Shown: positions 44,847-54,428, numbered from the stretch's first letter. The stretch is 64,000 bases of DNA from Acidobacteriota bacterium (GCA_023474345.1 JAMCXS010000012.1:1-64000); one strand, 5' to 3'. Notes: generated from the letters alone by a model not told the origin. Numbers and translations: made by a program.

Positions 44847-46553
44847 TTAAATGTTTCTTTTGTTCACTTGGTCCCTGATGTATTCCGAGGTGCGCCAAGC
44901 CAGCGCCAAGATCGTAAGGGTGGGATTTTTGGCGGCGTTGCTGACGAAGGGTGCACCGTCGGTTATGAAGAGATTTTTGCAGTCCCACGCCTGGCAATAA
45001 GGGTTCAACGCGGAGGTGCTGCGATCAGCACCCATTCTTGCCGTGCCCACCTCGTGGATGATCGAGCCGCCTTTTGAAATGCCCCAGTCCTCATCAGCGC
45101 CTGCGGTTTTGACAACCTCTCCGCCTGCGGTCTCAATGATTTCCCGGAAGGTTTCGCGGGCGTGCCGGGCCTGGAAGATTTCTTCGTTCGTCCATTTGAA
45201 ATGGAACTTCAGCACCGGAATTCCCCATTGATCCAGAACATTCCTATCGACCTCACAGTAGCTCTGGTCGTTGGGAATCATCTCACCTCGGCTTGAAAAG
45301 CCGATGAAGGCGCCATACAGTTTTCGGCAGCCGCGCTTCAGTTCCACTCCATAGCCGCCACCCAGGTAGCACTGGGAATCTCCGAAGATCCCCAATCCTG
45401 GCATGTGGCGTCCGCCACCCATCTCAATGTGATAACCACGCGAGAAAGGCATCTCGTGCCGGAATTGTTTTTCGTAGTTCCACCAGGGCATGTAGAGATG
45501 AAACCCGCCGGTCCCGTCGCCATTATGCGGCGGAAGATCCATCAAGACGGGGAAAAATCCCACTGTGCCGTCGGCGCCAACTGTATCCATCAGGTAACGG
45601 CCCACGATCCCGCTCGAGTTTGCGAGGCCGTTCGGGTGCCGCGGGCTGTGGGAATTCAGCAGCAGCCGCGCAGTCTCGCAGGCGCTTGCCGCCAACACCA
45701 CGATCCTCCCGTGGACTTGCACTTCCTTGCGTGTTTTCTTGTCGATGTAGGCAACTCCGGTTGCCAACCCGTCGCGTCCCACCGGGACTTCCCGCGCCAT
45801 GGCATTGCAGCGAATTTCCAGATTTCCCGTCTTCATTGCCGGAGGGAGCAAAACGGTGGGTGCGGAAAAGTTTGAGGATGTCGCGCAGGCCCGACCACAC
45901 TGCGCACAGTAGTGGCAAGCAGGCCGGCCATGCAGCGGCCGCGTGAGAATTGAAAGCCTGGAGGGAATACAGGGGATGCCGAGCTTCCGGCAGGCTTGCT
46001 GAACCAATAACTCGTAACAACGAGGTTTGGGCGGCGGTAGAAACTTGCCGTCCGGGTCGTTTACAAGATGTTCGTCAGATCCGAAAACCCCAATCAATTC
46101 TTCTGTCTTGTCATAATACGGTGCGAGGTCTTCGTAAGTGATGGGCCAGTCAAAACCTTTGCCGTCGCGACTGTAAGGTTTAAAGTCATAAGGCCCCAAG
46201 CGGAGTGAGATGCGTCCCCAGTGGTTCGTCCGGCCTCCCAACATTCGTGAACGGAACCACCTCCAGTCTGTCCCCGGAGCGTTGAGATAAGGCTCGCCAG
46301 GAACCTGCCAACCGTCCACGGCGGCATCGAAATAATCGAAAGTAGTGTTCGGAGGTACAGCGCCGCGGTGCGGCGCTTGGTAGGTCCATTCGAACATCTT
46401 CGATTGCCTAGCCGTGTCGTACCAGACGCCCGCTTCCAGCATCAGACACTTCGCCCCAGCCTGGGTCAGGATGTAGGCCGCCATCCCGCCCCCTGCGCCT
46501 GAGCCTACAATAATAGCATCATAAATCTTTGGACTCTTATTGATTTGCGCCAT
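44847..46553 (-). CDS. GMC-family FAD dehydrogenase, catalytic subunit
   Basis: This 568-aa GMC oxidoreductase (start MAQINKSPKIYD at 46553) has the N-terminal FAD-binding motif IIVGSGAGGGMAAYILTQAGAKCLMLEAG, the SRMLGGRTNHWGRISLR region and the ACETARLLLNS segment. The C-terminal active-site block contains HEVGTARMGAD and DGAPFVSNAAKNPTLTILALAWR, which carry the conserved His and Asn. A four-Cys cluster (CHYCAQCGRAC) is present, as in gluconate and other periplasmic sugar dehydrogenases. It has no export signal of its own, so it presumably leaves with the Tat-bearing small subunit. Electrons may pass to a c-type cytochrome. Confidence 0.93.
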   Translation of the reverse strand: MAQINKSPKIYDAIIVGSGAGGGMAAYILTQAGAKCLMLEAGVWYDTARQSKMFEWTYQAPHRGAVPPNTTFDYFDAAVDGWQVPGEPYLNAPGTDWRWFRSRMLGGRTNHWGRISLRLGPYDFKPYSRDGKGFDWPITYEDLAPYYDKTEELIGVFGSDEHLVNDPDGKFLPPPKPRCYELLVQQACRKLGIPCIPSRLSILTRPLHGRPACHYCAQCGRACATSSNFSAPTVLLPPAMKTGNLEIRCNAMAREVPVGRDGLATGVAYIDKKTRKEVQVHGRIVVLAASACETARLLLNSHSPRHPNGLANSSGIVGRYLMDTVGADGTVGFFPVLMDLPPHNGDGTGGFHLYMPWWNYEKQFRHEMPFSRGYHIEMGGGRHMPGLGIFGDSQCYLGGGYGVELKRGCRKLYGAFIGFSSRGEMIPNDQSYCEVDRNVLDQWGIPVLKFHFKWTNEEIFQARHARETFREIIETAGGEVVKTAGADEDWGISKGGSIIHEVGTARMGADRSTSALNPYCQAWDCKNLFITDGAPFVSNAAKNPTLTILALAWRTSEYIRDQVNKRNI

Positions 46554-46943
46554 CGCCCATCGCCCCGACGTGATGACCCAGTTGCAGTGTACCACGAAAC
46601 CCGGCTGATAGTTTCCTTCCCGACCATGAAAATTGAGTTGGCACGCGTCTCATCGCAGGGGAAAAGCCAACCTAAACTCCTCTAGCCACACCATCGAAGG
46701 ATTATTCCTCCGCAGGAAGCAGCCAAAGATGGTGGCGTGGGCGTAGAATATGATGGGGCAAGTTTGACGATGCCAATCACCAAAGGAAAGGGGCCTGGCA
46801 CAGGGTTATAGCGGCACGCTGGCACTAAACCGCATGATGATTTCTCACCCGTGGAATATTGGGAAGTCTTCTGGTTGCTGGGCTTCCGATAAAGTGCCAT
46901 GCTAACATTTAAAGAGGGCGCCTTGCTAGAGTCAAAGGACAGA
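46554..46943. other. Divergent gap between the GMC operon and the START-like gene
   Basis: I see no gene or RNA. Promoters for both flanking units should lie here. An ATG at 46899 would extend the next gene by 15 residues into this gap. Confidence 0.4.
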
Positions 46944-47870
46944 ATGCGAGATCGATCATCGAGAACACTCCTTCTCGTGCTGGCGGCGACATTCGGGATT
47001 CTGGCGGTTGAACCGATCAACCTTTCGGCGGCGGACCTCTCTCCCGCTACAGTGAAAGCATTCGACCGTTACGTCAAAGTCGCCGAAGCGCAGATGGATT
47101 GCGAGGGAAATCATCCTGGTCACTTCCTCTATATTGATCGGTTGCCGAAGCCCCAGTATGACCAAGTGATGGCGATGCTCAAACAAGGCCAAGTCTACGT
47201 GGCACGGTTGCAAGCGCGCGAGCCGTCAGGGAAGGAAATTGAAGTGCCCGGCGGGATGATCCACCACTGGATCGGTGCGGTTCTTGTGCCCGGAAGCTCG
47301 TTATCGATGGCCTGCAAGGTGCTGCAGAATTACAATGACTATACGGCGATGTACAAGCCTGAGGTTATTCGTTCCCGCCTGATCAGCCATGAAGACGACA
47401 ATTACAAGATCTATTTGCGATTGCAGAAAAAGTCGATTGTCACGGTAACCCTTGATACCTGGTATGACGTCCACTTTTCACGGCTCGACGCTACCCGTGC
47501 ATGCAGTCGGAGCTATTCTACCCGCATCCAGCAGGTTGAAGATGCCGGAACGCCCAGCGAGCATTTGGACCCCGTAGGCCACGATAGCGGCTATCTTTGG
47601 CGTATCGATTCGTACTGGCGGTACGAGCAGCGCAAGGACGGCGTGATTATCGAGTGGGAATCCATTTCACTCTCGCGCCAGATCCCTTTTTGGCTTGCCT
47701 GGTTTGTCAGGCCTCTGGTGCGCAACATTGCCCGCGAGACAGTTCAAGATATGTTATTGGCCACGCGGAAGGCAATCCTTGCCGAAGAAAAACCCGCACA
47801 GACTCAGGTCAAAAGCTTGCACCGGCCGCTGAAACCCGCAGTCTCGGTCGAAGCGGCACGGCTCAGGTGA
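46944..47870 (+). CDS. Exported hypothetical protein, START/SRPBCC-like
   Basis: This 308-aa protein starts MRDRSSRTLLL at 46944 behind AAAGGA. A signal peptide ends near NLSAAD. The C-terminal ~200 residues suggest a START/SRPBCC lipid-binding fold: ARACSRSYSTRIQQVEDAG followed by GYLWRIDSYWRYEQRKDGVIIEWESISLSRQIPFWLAWFVRPLVRNIARETV. That end, with an acidic strand then a long amphipathic helix, is a pattern I associate with acidobacterial secreted proteins of unknown role. No ligand can be named. Confidence 0.78.
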   Translation: MRDRSSRTLLLVLAATFGILAVEPINLSAADLSPATVKAFDRYVKVAEAQMDCEGNHPGHFLYIDRLPKPQYDQVMAMLKQGQVYVARLQAREPSGKEIEVPGGMIHHWIGAVLVPGSSLSMACKVLQNYNDYTAMYKPEVIRSRLISHEDDNYKIYLRLQKKSIVTVTLDTWYDVHFSRLDATRACSRSYSTRIQQVEDAGTPSEHLDPVGHDSGYLWRIDSYWRYEQRKDGVIIEWESISLSRQIPFWLAWFVRPLVRNIARETVQDMLLATRKAILAEEKPAQTQVKSLHRPLKPAVSVEAARLR

Positions 47871-47896
47871 GCGCGGATAAGACACGCCGGCGGTTC

Positions 47897-48304
47897 TCAC
47901 CCGGCCTTTTTACGAACCCAATGATCCAGACTCGCCGGTCCGGGGCCGGCTGAAAACAGGTAAAAGAAAATGAAGCAGTAGAGGACGGCCAGTTCGCCAC
48001 CGTTGCTAATCGGCAAAAAGCCTCGGGGGTAATGTTGGATAAAGTACGCTACTGCCATTTCGCCGGAGAGGATAAACGCCACCGGCATCGTGAAAAGCCC
48101 CAGCAGAATCAAAGGCCCGCCAATTGTTTCCAGAACTCCGGCAAGACCCAATAGAGAGAAGAAAGGAACCCGGTGTCCTCCGATCCCTCCGAACATCCCG
48201 AACAGTTTTTGTAGCCCGTGCAAGGAAAAGGTGAATCCTACAACAATCCGCAGCAGAGAACGCACCCAGGGTTCAACAGAAGGAATTGCAGTTTGATGAG
48301 CCAT
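47897..48304 (-). CDS. DoxX-family membrane protein
   Basis: This 135-aa protein has four membrane helices and the DoxX signature: RIVVGFTFSLHGLQKLFGMFGG, then LLGLAGVLETIGGPLILLGLFTMPVAFILSGEMAVAYF. Length and topology are typical. DoxX proteins are linked to oxidative stress or quinone-related functions in several bacteria, but specific activity is unknown. The ATG at 48304 follows AAGGAGA. Confidence 0.92.
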   Translation of the reverse strand: MAHQTAIPSVEPWVRSLLRIVVGFTFSLHGLQKLFGMFGGIGGHRVPFFSLLGLAGVLETIGGPLILLGLFTMPVAFILSGEMAVAYFIQHYPRGFLPISNGGELAVLYCFIFFYLFSAGPGPASLDHWVRKKAG

Positions 48305-48659
48305 CGGTTTCTCCTTGCAGCAGTTCGCGATTAAGGTCCATTCAGCGATCTCGGTTTGGCGCCGAGCGTTTCTTGCTCTTAAGACGTCCCTTTGGCTTCT
48401 TCGTTCATTATCTCACACGCCGCGCCGCAACTGTTTCTAGTCACCCTGATGAATGCGTAGTCGAAAAGCGGAGCGCCCCCTTGCAAGTTTAACCGAGTTG
48501 TCGGAGTTCGACGGGCAATACCGTTAATGGGGTTCAGGCAATGTGGTGTGAGCTTCGCGTCAGGGAGGTCGCAGTTTTGGGAAGGGCTAGCAATGAAAGA
48601 AGTTGCCGAAGTGATGTCGGCCCGGCGACAGCCCTCCAAACCCTTTTTCAGCACCGTCG
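48305..48659. other. Gap upstream of DoxX
   Basis: The gap separates the DoxX start from the 3' end of the porin gene; both are on the minus strand. I see no gene and no clear terminator. The promoter for DoxX should lie in it. Confidence 0.4.
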
Positions 48660-49784
48660 TTAGTGCGCAAACAACTGGAACTGCAATAGCAGTGCATTGT
48701 TCGGGAAGCTATCACGAGCTTCGTGCTTGAAGACGTAGTCGGCACTTATCCGGACACGATTGCCGCGGATGAACCAGTTGAGGCCCATCGTGTTCCAGCG
48801 CAGGTCGTTCCGGCTCCGAACCGCACGGTTGGGATTAAATCCCTCCCGCTTAGCAACGGCCTGGAGCTTTCGCCAGAAGCGGTAGGCGCCCTGAACATAG
48901 AAACCGCTGGCGCGCACTTCGACGAGCGGCGCACGGTTTGGGTCGAAAAACGCGTAAAAGTACTCGCCGCTAAGGCTCAGAGGGCTAAAATCCGCGCTGG
49001 CCTCTAGGTTCAGTCGCGTGTCACGGCCTGAGAACTGCGCGTATCCCAGAGCCGCGGTTCCCGGAAGCGTGGCAGTAAAATCCTGACGGTGATCCTTCCT
49101 GGTTGAGACCGCCCCTCCCAAGCTAATCCGGTCGTGACGTGAACTCTGAGTTGGGGCTCTGTAGAGAACTCCAACGATGCGCCCTACTACAAGCGGGCCG
49201 TTCCCCTTAAAGCTCATGTTTGCGCCGTTGCCATCGAATACAGCGGCAGCATAATAGAAACGATTTGCAGCCAGCCATGCGTCCAGTTGCAGACCGCGGT
49301 CGCGCCCGAACGAATCGCCCAATTGTCCGTCGGGGATGAGATGGTCGGTCGCCTGAGCCCGGTCAATGGAGACAAGTTCCCAGTCTCGCGTCATGCGCTC
49401 CATGCCGAACGGAGGTTTAAACTGGCCTATTGTCAGATGGCCGTACTTCCAGGCAGTGTACCTGACCCAAGCCTCCTGGAGGTAGGGTCGGCCGTCGGTG
49501 TCGCTGCGATTCCCATCCTTGAAAATTCCCTGCACAAAGTATTCGACCTCAGGTTTCAGGTGACCGCTGAACATTACCTTAAAACGCCTTAAGGCGTAGA
49601 GATCCTGCCCGTCCTCAACTCCGGTATACCGCAGTTGCATGTAGCTACTCCATTCAAAGCGCTTTTGGGTCTGCTCGTCATTCGGGGGGGCCGGATGTTC
49701 CTGGCCGGGAAGATAAGCTGGCAGAAGAAGACAAAGGAGTGGAACGGTGAAAAGAAGAAACGAATACTTGCGAACAGCATTCAT
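48660..49784 (-). CDS. Phosphate-selective porin O/P family outer-membrane protein
   Basis: This 374-aa protein has a signal peptide (FLLFTVPLLCLLLPAYLPGQE) and a beta-barrel of OprO/OprP type: LYALRRFKVMFSGHLKPEVEYFVQGIFKDG, then YLQEAWVRYTAWKYGHLTIGQFKPPFGMERMTRDW. Alternating hydrophobic residues continue to the end (NALLLQFQLF). The substrate need not be phosphate; the family also includes polyphosphate and general anion porins. The start follows AGGAAG. It lies just upstream of the TauE/SafE relic and reads away from it. Confidence 0.88.
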   Translation of the reverse strand: MNAVRKYSFLLFTVPLLCLLLPAYLPGQEHPAPPNDEQTQKRFEWSSYMQLRYTGVEDGQDLYALRRFKVMFSGHLKPEVEYFVQGIFKDGNRSDTDGRPYLQEAWVRYTAWKYGHLTIGQFKPPFGMERMTRDWELVSIDRAQATDHLIPDGQLGDSFGRDRGLQLDAWLAANRFYYAAAVFDGNGANMSFKGNGPLVVGRIVGVLYRAPTQSSRHDRISLGGAVSTRKDHRQDFTATLPGTAALGYAQFSGRDTRLNLEASADFSPLSLSGEYFYAFFDPNRAPLVEVRASGFYVQGAYRFWRKLQAVAKREGFNPNRAVRSRNDLRWNTMGLNWFIRGNRVRISADYVFKHEARDSFPNNALLLQFQLFAH

Positions 49785-49796
49785 TTTCTACGCTTC

Positions 49797-50283
49797 CTAG
49801 TTCAGTATGGTGCGAATGATTAAAAACCCAGCCAGAGCAGCAAGCACATAGCCGAAGAAACGTTTCATTTTTAGTTTTGTCGACTTTAACCGACGTCGGG
49901 CTCCATACCGCCTTCCCAGGAAAATACCCGGGACCAGGGCCGAGGCTACCTTCCAATCGAAGTGTCCTGCGGCCAGGTGGCTCAGGAACCCGCCGAAAGC
50001 CGTCAGCCTAACCATGAGAGGGGAACTTCCCACGGCAATATTCATTGGCACGCCAAACACGAGGACCAGCATCGGCACCTTAAGGATACCTCCAGACACG
50101 CCGATCAATCCGCTGATAACCAGCAACAAAGGGCAGGGGAAGGGCCAAACCGAGGTTGGCGCAGTAGGTTTCGAAGCCAATGCCCCGCCGCCAGCGAAAG
50201 AATCCGCCGGGCCGGTATCGCCGAATACACACCGCGACGCTGAACATCACCACGTAAAAGAAAGCGAACCCCAGGATGCTCAT
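49797..50283 (-). pseudogene. TauE/SafE-family permease, truncated and frameshifted
   Basis: Two overlapping frames hold one protein. The upstream frame gives LGFAFFYVVMFSVAVCIRRYRPGGFFRW and TYCANLG. Near 50130-50150 the reading shifts to PFPCPLLLVISGLIGVSGGILKVPMLVLVFGVPMNIAVGSSPLMVRLTAFGGFLSHLAAGHFDWKVA, ending GFLIIRTILN. These are the linker and C-terminal half of a sulfite/organic-anion exporter. The N-terminal half (~130-150 aa) is missing. One base indel plus 5' loss make it a pseudogene unless a separate N-terminal half exists elsewhere. Confidence 0.8.
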
Positions 50284-51075
50284 GCCTGCCTATTCTTTAT
50301 CAACGCACGGAATCCAGGCCTTCTTCCCGGCCTCCACGCGAACATACTCTTTAGCGAGCATCTCATCACATCTTCCACGAACCAAGCAGTTGCAAGAAGG
50401 GGCCCCTTCGCCGAAGGCGCTGCCCGTGATTGCGTGGACACGCCATCAAACCGCCGGCGCCGCAATGACCGCCCAGTTCGGCCGTGCCGCCGTTTGCTGT
50501 GACCTCTGCTTCAGACCTGACTCGTTCATTACCGCCGCCGTGGCCCCCAACCCCAAGGCACCGCCGGGCACCTATGCGCACGCAGCCTCAGTTCGTCATC
50601 GAGGAGTCATCTGTGTTAACCCTCAAACTCTCATTTTCCATCGTTACTCCGTGCTGCGATAAATGCCAGCCCCTACGCCTTGCATCCTATCATTAGCGCA
50701 CTCATCACAATGTGAGGCGGATCACGATTGGGTGTGACCTCGCCGTAAGAATTATGCCCGGTTTTCCGACTGCCGGCTCAGTCAATCGCCGGATAGGGTA
50801 GGCGCCCGAAGTTTGTGCCGGCATCGCTGCTTTCAACCCTTCCGGCGGCGGAATGCGGATGTCCTTGGGGGGCCTTTCGGTTTTAATCCCCACCTCTTAT
50901 GAAGTCCGAGGTAGGTGTAGCCCTGGGGTGGTCCGGCAGTACGGTCCTCCGCTATTGTTACTGCCCTTCGGTTGCGGAGGCATCCCCGAGTTGCGAGCCG
51001 GGGTCGTGGGTCTTGTGAGAGAATTCGAGACTATTAGCCGCGCCCGCGTGACAGCTACTAACTACTTCTGACGCC
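50284..51075. other. 0.8-kb stretch without a recognisable gene
   Basis: This follows the truncated end of the TauE/SafE relic and may be debris of the same rearrangement. Short open frames exist on both strands, but none shows motifs, a good ribosome site or a signal peptide. I cannot find the missing N-terminal half of TauE/SafE in it. Confidence 0.4.
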
Positions 51076-52308
51076 CTAAAAAGAGTATTGGATTCGGACC
51101 AGGAAGAGGAATGAATTGGGCGTTGTCATGCCGCCGGGGTGCTGCCAGTACTCAACGTCGGGCTGGATGGTCAGGCGACGAGAAACGTAAATCTGGTAAT
51201 AGCCCTCGATCTCGTTTTCAAAGCCATGCGAGAAGCTGTTTTGCGCGGTTAAGAGGCTATCACTGAAGGCCAAGCCAATTTCGTCGTGGTTGCGCGCCGC
51301 TGTGGGTCCGGTCCAAACCAAGCCTGCGCCAAAGTGCCGCCGCACCGCCGCCACGGCCGGCGGTCCTGTGCCGAACTGGAAGAACATGCCGACCCCGCGA
51401 TCGCTCGAAGGAGCAGGCTGCCATAATTTCCGGCTGCCGACGAAGTACACGCCGGACGCATGATGTACGGTGCCGCCGATGAAGCGTCGAAACCTGCCGG
51501 TATCCCGCCAGCCGCCGATCTGCAGCTTGTAAGGCAGGCCATGCCAACTGCTCTTCCAACCCTCTTCGGTAAGGTACAGATTGCCGCCCGGATCATAGGG
51601 CAGCTCTGTGCTGTGGTCGTTGAACACGCCGGCGGAGAAATACAGACCTTTGACGGGGTAGACGAAAGCATCACCGCCAAACGAGCCTTTGGGGTACGTG
51701 GGTAGGACGAAGGTGCTGATGGAGGCGTCTGAGGAGAAATCCAGCGATACGAAGTTCTGGCCGTAAGGGACGGTGAGAAACTGTTCGTCCACATACATCA
51801 GTCCAACCCTCAGTTGAAGCCTCTGGCGCAACAAATCCTGTTGGAACCAAACCCGATCAATCGAAGTCTCCGAGTAGGCATCCATGTTGTCCGGGTCCTG
51901 AATGCCTGGGACTTGGTGCGTTACGATGTTGGGGCCGCTGTGGCTCTGCATGTCCACGAGGAATGCTCCGTTCTTCCACCCGATTAGTTGCTTCATGTCC
52001 ACCGTGGCGGAGATGTCAAGAAGATACTGCCCGTCAAAAGCGATGGATCTCGGCAGCCCTCCTGAAACCACATGCGAGCCGTCGAACTGCAGCCAGCCGC
52101 CGATTGTGACACCGTGTTTGTCGAGAACGGAACGTGCGCTTATGACGTGCTTCAGCGGAGTGAAGTGCAGAAAGCCATCCGTGGGATTTTGCTGGGACGC
52201 AGTGGGAGTTGCCTGCCCGCTGGAGTTTTCTTCCTGGGCATAAGACTGTGCCCATAATCCCATCGGGAATGAGACGATCAGAAGGAAAAGCGGAAGCAAT
52301 AACCTCAT
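51076..52308 (-). CDS. OprB-type carbohydrate porin
   Basis: This 410-aa outer-membrane protein has a signal peptide (LLLPLFLLIVSFPMGLWAQ) and the OprB family pattern: HGVTIGGWLQFDGSHVVSGG, IDRVWFQQDLLRQRLQLRVGLMYVDEQF, and a terminal aromatic strand ending RIQYSF, the usual BAM signal. OprB porins admit glucose and other sugars. Its ATG overlaps the stop of the PadR gene as ATGA, so translation is coupled. Confidence 0.92.
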   Translation of the reverse strand: MRLLLPLFLLIVSFPMGLWAQSYAQEENSSGQATPTASQQNPTDGFLHFTPLKHVISARSVLDKHGVTIGGWLQFDGSHVVSGGLPRSIAFDGQYLLDISATVDMKQLIGWKNGAFLVDMQSHSGPNIVTHQVPGIQDPDNMDAYSETSIDRVWFQQDLLRQRLQLRVGLMYVDEQFLTVPYGQNFVSLDFSSDASISTFVLPTYPKGSFGGDAFVYPVKGLYFSAGVFNDHSTELPYDPGGNLYLTEEGWKSSWHGLPYKLQIGGWRDTGRFRRFIGGTVHHASGVYFVGSRKLWQPAPSSDRGVGMFFQFGTGPPAVAAVRRHFGAGLVWTGPTAARNHDEIGLAFSDSLLTAQNSFSHGFENEIEGYYQIYVSRRLTIQPDVEYWQHPGGMTTPNSFLFLVRIQYSF

Positions 52309-52625
52309 CGCTCGTCCTTGAAGAGCTCGCCAAAGAGTTCCTTGACGCGATGTTTGGCGGTTTTCAGTGCCCTCCGGCCTGCTGGAGTGGCTTGATAGAC
52401 CCGGCGGTACCTGCCATCGACTAGCACACGGGTAGAGCGTAGCAGCCCCTTCTTCTCCAACCCGTCGAGCAAGGGATAGAGCGTGCCGGGACTCATGCGG
52501 TACCCATGGCGGGCCAACTCTTCAATCATGCCAAGGCCAAAGATGGGCTCCCGGCAGGCATGATGAAGGACGTGCAGACGAATCAGGCCGGAGTATAACT
52601 CGCGCTGGAAATTTAAGTGAGACAT
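52305..52625 (-). CDS. PadR-family transcriptional regulator
   Basis: This 106-aa winged-helix protein of the short PadR type reads HACREPIFGLGMIEELARHGYRMSPGTLYPLLDGLEKKGLLRSTRVLVDGRYRRVYQATPAGRRAL. The YPLLDGLEKKGL recognition helix and the wing are typical, with a short C-terminal dimerisation helix. It lies immediately upstream of, and overlaps, the OprB-type porin gene, so it probably controls the porin and itself. No operator palindrome is evident upstream of 52625. Confidence 0.94.
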   Translation of the reverse strand: MSHLNFQRELYSGLIRLHVLHHACREPIFGLGMIEELARHGYRMSPGTLYPLLDGLEKKGLLRSTRVLVDGRYRRVYQATPAGRRALKTAKHRVKELFGELFKDER

Positions 52626-52710
52626 GCGATGTGAAGCCCCGCTAGTAACACAGTCACTGTTGGCATCAACCAGACGTCGCCAGCCGACGAAATCTTGTGA
52701 ACTTTTTACA

Positions 52711-53286
52711 CTATGCCCTTCTGTGCTTTAAACCAGCATGGCGTACTGAGGGTGAACTCGGTTCCTGCGTCTTCGCAGGGCGAGTCTTCAGTACGGCCAT
52801 TGCCGCGGGAGGAAGGGCTGTGGCCTCTTCCAGAAAGCCGGTCAATTCCAGTATCTGCGCGTCACTTAGAGAAGCGCGAAAACCTGGCATACCGGTAAGG
52901 CGGATGCCATTCTTAACCTTCCAATAAATCTCGCTGGCGGGATCATCAATCTTCTTTGCATTTGGCCGAAAGAATTGCGGTGGCGGGGGAAACATTCCTT
53001 TGGCAGCTACAGTAGGAGTTTGGTTCGGAAGTCCATGGCAGAAAGCACAATTTTGCTGGTAAATATGCGCTCCGACCACCAGCGAGCCGTTACTGATTTT
53101 TCCTAGGTGGATTGGAGTTTCCTCGTTGTCAATCGTTGCGCGCATGGCCGTCTTAACAAGGAATCGCTCGAACGGCATTGGCTGCGCCCAGGTCGCCACC
53201 GGCGCGTCACCAGAGCGCAGGTACAAATAGAAGCCTGCTGGAACCAAAATAATCCCGATTAAAAGCCCAATGAGAAACCTGCTCAT
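52711..53286 (-). CDS. Membrane-anchored mono-heme c-type cytochrome, paralog A
   Basis: This 191-aa protein has an N-terminal membrane anchor (FLIGLLIGIILVPAGFYLYL) followed by a periplasmic domain. The single heme site is NCAFCHG, and RLTGMPGF supplies the likely Met ligand. PPPPQFFRP and EIYWKVKNGIRLTGMPGF are shared with the paralog at 54429-55025. A cytochrome_CBB3-like class I fold is likely, serving electron transfer at the periplasmic face. It is divergent from the gene at 53594. Confidence 0.9.
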   Translation of the reverse strand: MSRFLIGLLIGIILVPAGFYLYLRSGDAPVATWAQPMPFERFLVKTAMRATIDNEETPIHLGKISNGSLVVGAHIYQQNCAFCHGLPNQTPTVAAKGMFPPPPQFFRPNAKKIDDPASEIYWKVKNGIRLTGMPGFRASLSDAQILELTGFLEEATALPPAAMAVLKTRPAKTQEPSSPSVRHAGLKHRRA

Positions 53287-53593
53287 CGTCGAGGTGCCCC
53301 TTCCTAACGAAGTCCGATATCGGAAACAGATTGTATCAATCTCGTCGGATTAAGTCAATGCCTCGAATCCAGACATTTCACATGTAACTGATAACACTGG
53401 AAAGTTACTTTCTTAAGAGTCCTGTTAGGTGCCTGGTATTTGAAGGAGCCGTACTCCACGGGGAGATTTGGTAATGCCTCCCACAATTGCGATGACATAA
53501 CTTTAAGCTGGTTCGTCTGGACTTGACCTGTGATACCCGTCACAGCAGTTCGTTCCCAAAAGGAGGATCGTAAGGACGGAGCCGGAGGTCCTT
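53287..53593. other. Divergent intergenic region between two cytochrome genes
   Basis: This holds promoters for the cytochrome at 53286 (minus) and the heme protein at 53594 (plus). AT-rich parts lie near 53325-53420. I see no clear paired boxes and no operator palindrome. Confidence 0.4.
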
Positions 53594-54256
53594 ATGATGA
53601 AGCATTGGATCAGCGGCCTGGCAGTTCTCGGCTGCGCCTTGCTGGCGCTTTCAATTGCGCAGAGCAGGACTAGGGCGCAAGATCAAGGTGTGAAATTCGA
53701 AGATAAACAAGCCGGCATTTTAACCCTGGGTCCGGCAATTCGCGTCCTCGTTACAGAGCCTCTGTCTCGCCGGGAACTTCGCAAGTTGGTAACAGATTCC
53801 CGAACCGCCCGCGATCATCCGGATCTCGCCGAATACTACCGAATCGAGGCTGATCGGCTGCAGGCTGATGCGGAAAGAGACGGGCGACTTGCCCGCGCCT
53901 TTGGTGACACCGTTCCTCTGAGCGGTGACAGCCATTTCAGCGTAGGTCGAGATACGTTCTACTATCACGTTAGGGCTAAGGGATGCCTCAGGCAGGCCCA
54001 AGCCGACAGACTGTTGGCGGCTCTTAATCGTCAGGCAGCAGAGCGAGAAGGCTGTTTCAGTTGTCATAGCTTTCATGGCCGCGGCGGAAAAAAGGCAACG
54101 GATCTGGCGATCGAAGGCAGTCGCTGCCGGTCGAAGGCTTGGCTGATCCGCTATTTCAAAGACCCACAGACCTATGCGGGAAAAGCTCTGAGTGGACTTA
54201 CAGACCAGCAACTCGAAGTGCTGGCCACATTCCTTGAGTATCAGAAAGAAAAGTAG
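53594..54256 (+). CDS. Exported protein with C-terminal c-type heme domain
   Basis: This 220-aa protein starts behind GGAGG at 53594. A signal peptide (LAVLGCALLALSIAQSRTRAQ) is followed by a charged helical part (~65-145; AEYYRIEADRLQADAERD) and a C-terminal heme domain with EGCFSCHSFHGRGGKKATDL. A terminal segment (WLIRYFKDPQTYAGKALSGLTDQQLEVLATFLEYQ) is typical of class I cytochromes, though the axial Met is not obvious. It lies between two paralogous cytochromes on the opposite strand, so a shared electron-transfer role is plausible. Confidence 0.85.
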   Translation: MMKHWISGLAVLGCALLALSIAQSRTRAQDQGVKFEDKQAGILTLGPAIRVLVTEPLSRRELRKLVTDSRTARDHPDLAEYYRIEADRLQADAERDGRLARAFGDTVPLSGDSHFSVGRDTFYYHVRAKGCLRQAQADRLLAALNRQAAEREGCFSCHSFHGRGGKKATDLAIEGSRCRSKAWLIRYFKDPQTYAGKALSGLTDQQLEVLATFLEYQKEK

Positions 54257-54428
54257 CAGGGGAGATCTCTTGACGCTTAACGCTTCCTCACGGACGATTC
54301 GTCCCGAATGTTAGCCTGACGGTCGCAGATGGGACGGGCAAGCAGAAGCTGGTTGGCATCAGCGTTAGACGGAGACGCCACGATCCCCCGAAGCAACTAC
54401 ATCATCCGAATTAAAAGCGAGACGAGGT

